NCBI GenBank assembly: GCA_900555795.1
Contig: USMP01000070.1
Span: forward strand, 1-6,889
Reading direction: 5' to 3'
Source of the DNA: an uncultured Eubacteriales bacterium
Lineage (GTDB): Bacteria; Bacillota; Clostridia; Oscillospirales; Oscillospiraceae
DNA length: 6,889 nucleotides
Part shown: piece after piece, positions 5,332 through 6,889 of the stretch
Numbering within the stretch: position 1 is the first letter of the stretch
Layout: every line of letters starts with the position of its first letter
Notes under the pieces: generated by a model
What the model saw: the letters and a program-made list of their open reading frames with translations, nothing else
Told to the model about the DNA's origin: nothing
Databases searched by the model: none
Position numbers and translations under genes: made by a program

Positions 5332-6175
5332 ATGACGGAAGGCCAGCTGCTTGAGAGGAAAAGAAATGAACAGATCAGCCAGTTGACGGACCAGCTGTCC
5401 GCTCTGCTCCCCTCCATATTGGCGCGGCACACCTTCAACGAGGAGTCCCCCGGGGATTTTAAGGCCCAGCAGATGTCTCTGCACGCCAAGATTGGTGGGA
5501 AGCACACCACGTACCTGAATGTAACGGATGACGTGATCACGTCCGCAGATGAGTTTGCTTCCCGGTGGCTCCAGGGGCTGATGCGCCATATTGAGACCGT
5601 GGACAAGGGCCGGGAGACCACCCGGGCCGCCTATCAGTTCCAGCAGCTGCTGCGCAGCGACGGGGAACTGCTGACCTACACCATCCTCTTCCTCAAGCGC
5701 ACCTACCTGCGCAATGACCGTTCCCTGTCGAAGCACCGGCCCAAGAAGGAGGAGGCGGAACTGTGGATTGGTCAGCAGCACGCCAACTACGCATCCTTGT
5801 CACGCCGCGTTTCGAAAATGGGGAGTGGGAGAACGATGTAAGTGAGATCCGGCACTTCCAGCCGGACTACTGGACTGTGGGCCATGTGATGAAGACGGAC
5901 CTTGTGGTTCCCCATGTGTGCGAAAAAATAGAATTTTCTTCTGTGGAGCAGTACTTGGCCTTTTTTAAGAATGTGCTTGTGCGCCCCTCCGGCTCCCCCT
6001 ATGAGTTGCAGATCGCGGAGAAGTACTGCGGCGGGGCAGCCAAAACCCCTGCGGCGTGCCGCTGCTGATCCCTGAGCTGCGGTATGGGGGACTGGCCGCC
6101 CAGCACAGATACCGGCTGGATTTCACAATTATCAACCCCTATACACTGCAGAAGGAGGGATTTGAACCCTATTAA
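5332..6175 (+). pseudogene. Frameshifted gene of unknown function, apparently C-terminally truncated
   Basis: Three consecutive readings make one protein of about 280 residues. Frame 1 runs from ATG 5332 (GTGGAG ribosome site at 5321-5326) to about 5790, ending KKEEAELWIGQQHANY. Frame 3 continues from about 5793 as ILVTPRFENGEWEND ... FQPDYWTVGHVMKTDLVVP. Frame 2 takes over near 6045 as VPLLIPELRYGGLAAQHRYR then LDFTIINPYTLQKEGFEPY, ending at TAA 6173. The second and third parts join smoothly if one base was lost near 5791 (TACGCATCC for an expected TAC-GGC-ATC-C) and one near 6041-6046 in CAAAACCCC. I recall uncharacterised Firmicutes proteins with this sequence in one frame, some carrying a 'topoisomerase II' label I cannot justify. 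They continue beyond GFE, so this copy also seems cut short. No known catalytic motif is visible. Confidence 0.75.
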
Positions 6176-6177
6176 AA

Positions 6178-6396
6178 TCAAGTGTTTTCAGTATATTGGC
6201 CCGTTTCTGTGTCTGTACTGTGTTTTTCAGCTTCCAACAGTTTCTGGTTGATACGCTGGGCAACTTGCTCCCGGTGAGAATCCCGGATGTGCGTATAGAT
6301 ATCCTGGGTCATAGCCACCGTGGAGTGGCCAAGGATATCCTGTGCATCCTTTACTCCAATATCCAAGTTAAATAGCATGGTGGCGTAGCTGTGCCC
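6178..6396 (-). pseudogene. Tyrosine recombinase (integrase), C-terminal fragment
   Basis: Read on the minus strand, 72 codons from 6396 to the stop at 6178-6180 encode GHSYATMLFNLDIGVKDAQ, then DILGHSTVAMTQDIYTH and a charged tail. This is the end of a phage/ICE-type tyrosine recombinase. The LGHS histidine and the nucleophile tyrosine (in DIYTH) are present. The upstream HDLR (HxxR) box, catalytic Lys and the whole N-terminal and core-binding region are missing. Directly before GHSYAT the frame has a stop (TAA, minus strand 6397-6399), and the sequence no longer looks like an integrase. The fragment cannot be active. Its stop lies only 2 bases from the end of the preceding pseudogene, as expected where an element edge meets host DNA. 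Confidence 0.85.
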
Positions 6397-6400
6397 TTAC

Positions 6401-6538
6401 GGTATAATTACGACAAACCGGAAAAGCCCCGTATTTCAAGGTTTTTCGGTTATCAGGCAAGGTTTTTCATCCTTTTCCAACCCGAAAAATCAAGCCGCGA
6501 AGTAGTTATATCGTAGGAGGTGTTATATTAACGACAAA
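6401..6538. repeat. Imperfect 17-base direct repeat flanking the repeat cluster
   Basis: GGTATAATTACGACAAA (6401-6417) and GTTATATTAACGACAAA (6522-6538) match at 14 of 17 positions; the last eight bases, ACGACAAA, are identical. They lie 121 bases apart and enclose the 11-mer repeats. The first copy begins 8 bases from the point where integrase similarity stops. They may be att-like or regulatory sites. Confidence 0.35.
6437..6468. repeat. Direct repeat CAAGGTTTTTC, two copies 21 bases apart
   Basis: Identical 11-mers lie at 6437-6447 and 6458-6468, start to start 21 bases, or about two helical turns. The first extends to TTTTTCGG (6442-6449), whose exact inverse CCGAAAAA is at 6482-6489. 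Such spaced short repeats near an integrase gene are typical of arm-type recombinase or excisionase sites, but no protein is shown to bind here. Confidence 0.5.
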
Positions 6539-6551
6539 AACTAAATACCGT

Positions 6552-6576
6552 TTGGGCGGGCTGTCTGCCTGCCCAA
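6552..6576 (+). other. GC-rich hairpin upstream of parB
   Basis: TTGGGCGGGC (6552-6561) pairs with GCCTGCCCAA (6567-6576) over 10 positions with one G·U and a 5-base loop. No T run follows directly. It stands 6 bases before the terminator, so it may be part of the same termination or attenuation region. Confidence 0.5.
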
Positions 6577-6582
6577 GAAATC

Positions 6583-6620
6583 AGGACATTTCCTCCGAAA
6601 AGAAGAAGTGTCCTTTTTTT
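6583..6620 (+). terminator. Intrinsic terminator upstream of parB
   Basis: AGGACATTTC (6583-6592) pairs with GAAGTGTCCT (6605-6614), 10 pairs with one G·U, around a 12-base loop. A run of seven T (6614-6620) follows immediately. It would stop transcripts arriving from the left 35 bases before the parB start, so parB would need read-through or a promoter I cannot see. Confidence 0.7.
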
Positions 6621-6654
6621 GTACCCAAAATCCAATACCGACAGGAGGAAAACA

Positions 6655-6889
6655 ATGCCGGAGAAAACCACACAGAAAGAGCATGGTAAGAAAACCGCGC
6701 CTCCCTCGGAAAAGGAAGTACAACCGGAAGTCGTTATCCAAATCCCGCTTGCCGAACTGCATCCTTTTCCGGATCACCCATTCCAGGTGAGGGATGATGA
6801 TTCCATGAGGGAAACCGCAGAAAGCGTCAAGGCGTATTGTGCTCGCCTTCGTTGGTGCGGCGCTTGCGGATTTTTCCCCGCTTCTGCTG
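6655..6889 (+). CDS. parB: ICE-type ParB/Spo0J-family protein, N-terminal part (partial)
   Basis: ATG 6655 follows a strong AGGAGG site (6642-6647) and the frame is open to the window end. The first 61 residues look like the N-terminus of ParB/RepB/Spo0J-type proteins carried by Tn1549-like conjugative elements: a Lys-rich leader, then EVVIQIPLAELHPFPDHPF and QVRDDDSMRETAESVKAY. In the family the next residues are normally GV-x-x-PAIVRPR and the nucleotide-binding GHRR region. Here the reading continues as CARLRWCGACGFFPASA, which does not fit, so the gene may be broken or joined to other DNA at about 6838. Only 235 bases are visible, so the remainder cannot be judged. Confidence 0.7.
   Translation, partial: MPEKTTQKEHGKKTAPPSEKEVQPEVVIQIPLAELHPFPDHPFQVRDDDSMRETAESVKAYCARLRWCGACGFFPASA

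Larger units (their letters stand above)
6397..6654. other. Non-coding mobile-element stretch with repeats and hairpins
   Basis: No convincing gene lies in these 258 bases, which are visibly more AT-rich than the left side. They hold an 11-base direct repeat, an inverted partner of it, an imperfect 17-base repeat pair, two hairpins and, at the end, the ribosome site of parB. A GTAGGAGG ribosome-like sequence at 6513-6520 is followed by no ATG, GTG or TTG at a sensible distance. An open frame starts there with ACGACAAAAACTAAATACCG, so a start codon may have been lost. Confidence 0.5.

Noticed and set aside
4534..5781. Minus-strand open frame of 415 codons across the LysM-CAP gene, promoter and pseudogene
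   Set aside because: It crosses the long hairpin and a promoter, and has no domain. The LysM-CAP protein on the plus strand is unmistakable.
5791..6046. Programmed ribosomal frameshifting as explanation for the split frames
   Set aside because: No slippery heptamer lies at the first shift, and two separate shifts would be needed. Simple base loss explains both.
1..6889. CRISPR array, tRNA or rRNA genes
   Set aside because: No regularly spaced repeats, no cloverleaf-like sequence ending in CCA, and no ribosomal RNA blocks were seen on either strand.

Overview
The window looks like chromosome from a GC-rich gut Firmicute of the Clostridia, probably Oscillospiraceae (the Flavonifractor/Lawsonibacter/Pseudoflavonifractor sort). 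This rests on GGAGG-type ribosome sites, the families present (SufBD-type HEAT protein, DUF3795, YoaP-type GNAT, GyrI-like, LysM-CAP) and GC-rich codon use. From about 6178 the base composition drops and the content changes to pieces of an integrative conjugative element.

Layout. Positions 1-4362 hold a same-strand, closely spaced series of small stand-alone genes: the end of a DUF5655-type protein, a TfoX N-terminal-domain protein, a VOC/glyoxalase-fold protein that overlaps it, a HEAT-like 'SufBD' protein, a GyrI-like effector-binding protein, a probable methyltransferase C-terminal remnant, a YoaP-like GNAT acetyltransferase, and a 410-residue in-frame fusion of an alpha/beta hydrolase with a DUF3795 cysteine-rich domain. 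None is a core pathway gene. They read as an accessory set of detoxification, modification and ligand-binding proteins.

Positions 4352-5154 form a separate, compact regulatory unit. It has a sigma-A-like promoter overlapped by a perfect match to the WalR (YycF) consensus on the minus strand, a 21-codon cysteine-rich small ORF with a good ribosome site, a strong intrinsic terminator right behind it, and then a secreted LysM-CAP (YkwD/SafA-like) protein. The end of the small ORF can pair over 9 nt with the 3' arm of the terminator, so this resembles a leader-peptide attenuator. It is the most interesting part of the window. A very long hairpin (25-bp stem) closes the unit.

Positions 5252-6175 carry a good promoter and a decayed gene of unknown function: one reading split over three frames by two single-base shifts, apparently also cut short at its C-terminus. 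Directly behind it lie the minus-strand tail of a tyrosine recombinase (6178-6396, missing its N-terminal part and HxxR box), a roughly 260-base non-coding stretch with repeats and terminator-like hairpins, and the start of an ICE-type parB gene whose similarity seems to stop at 6837. The right side therefore looks like the scarred edge of an integrated or partly deleted mobile element, or an assembly join within one.
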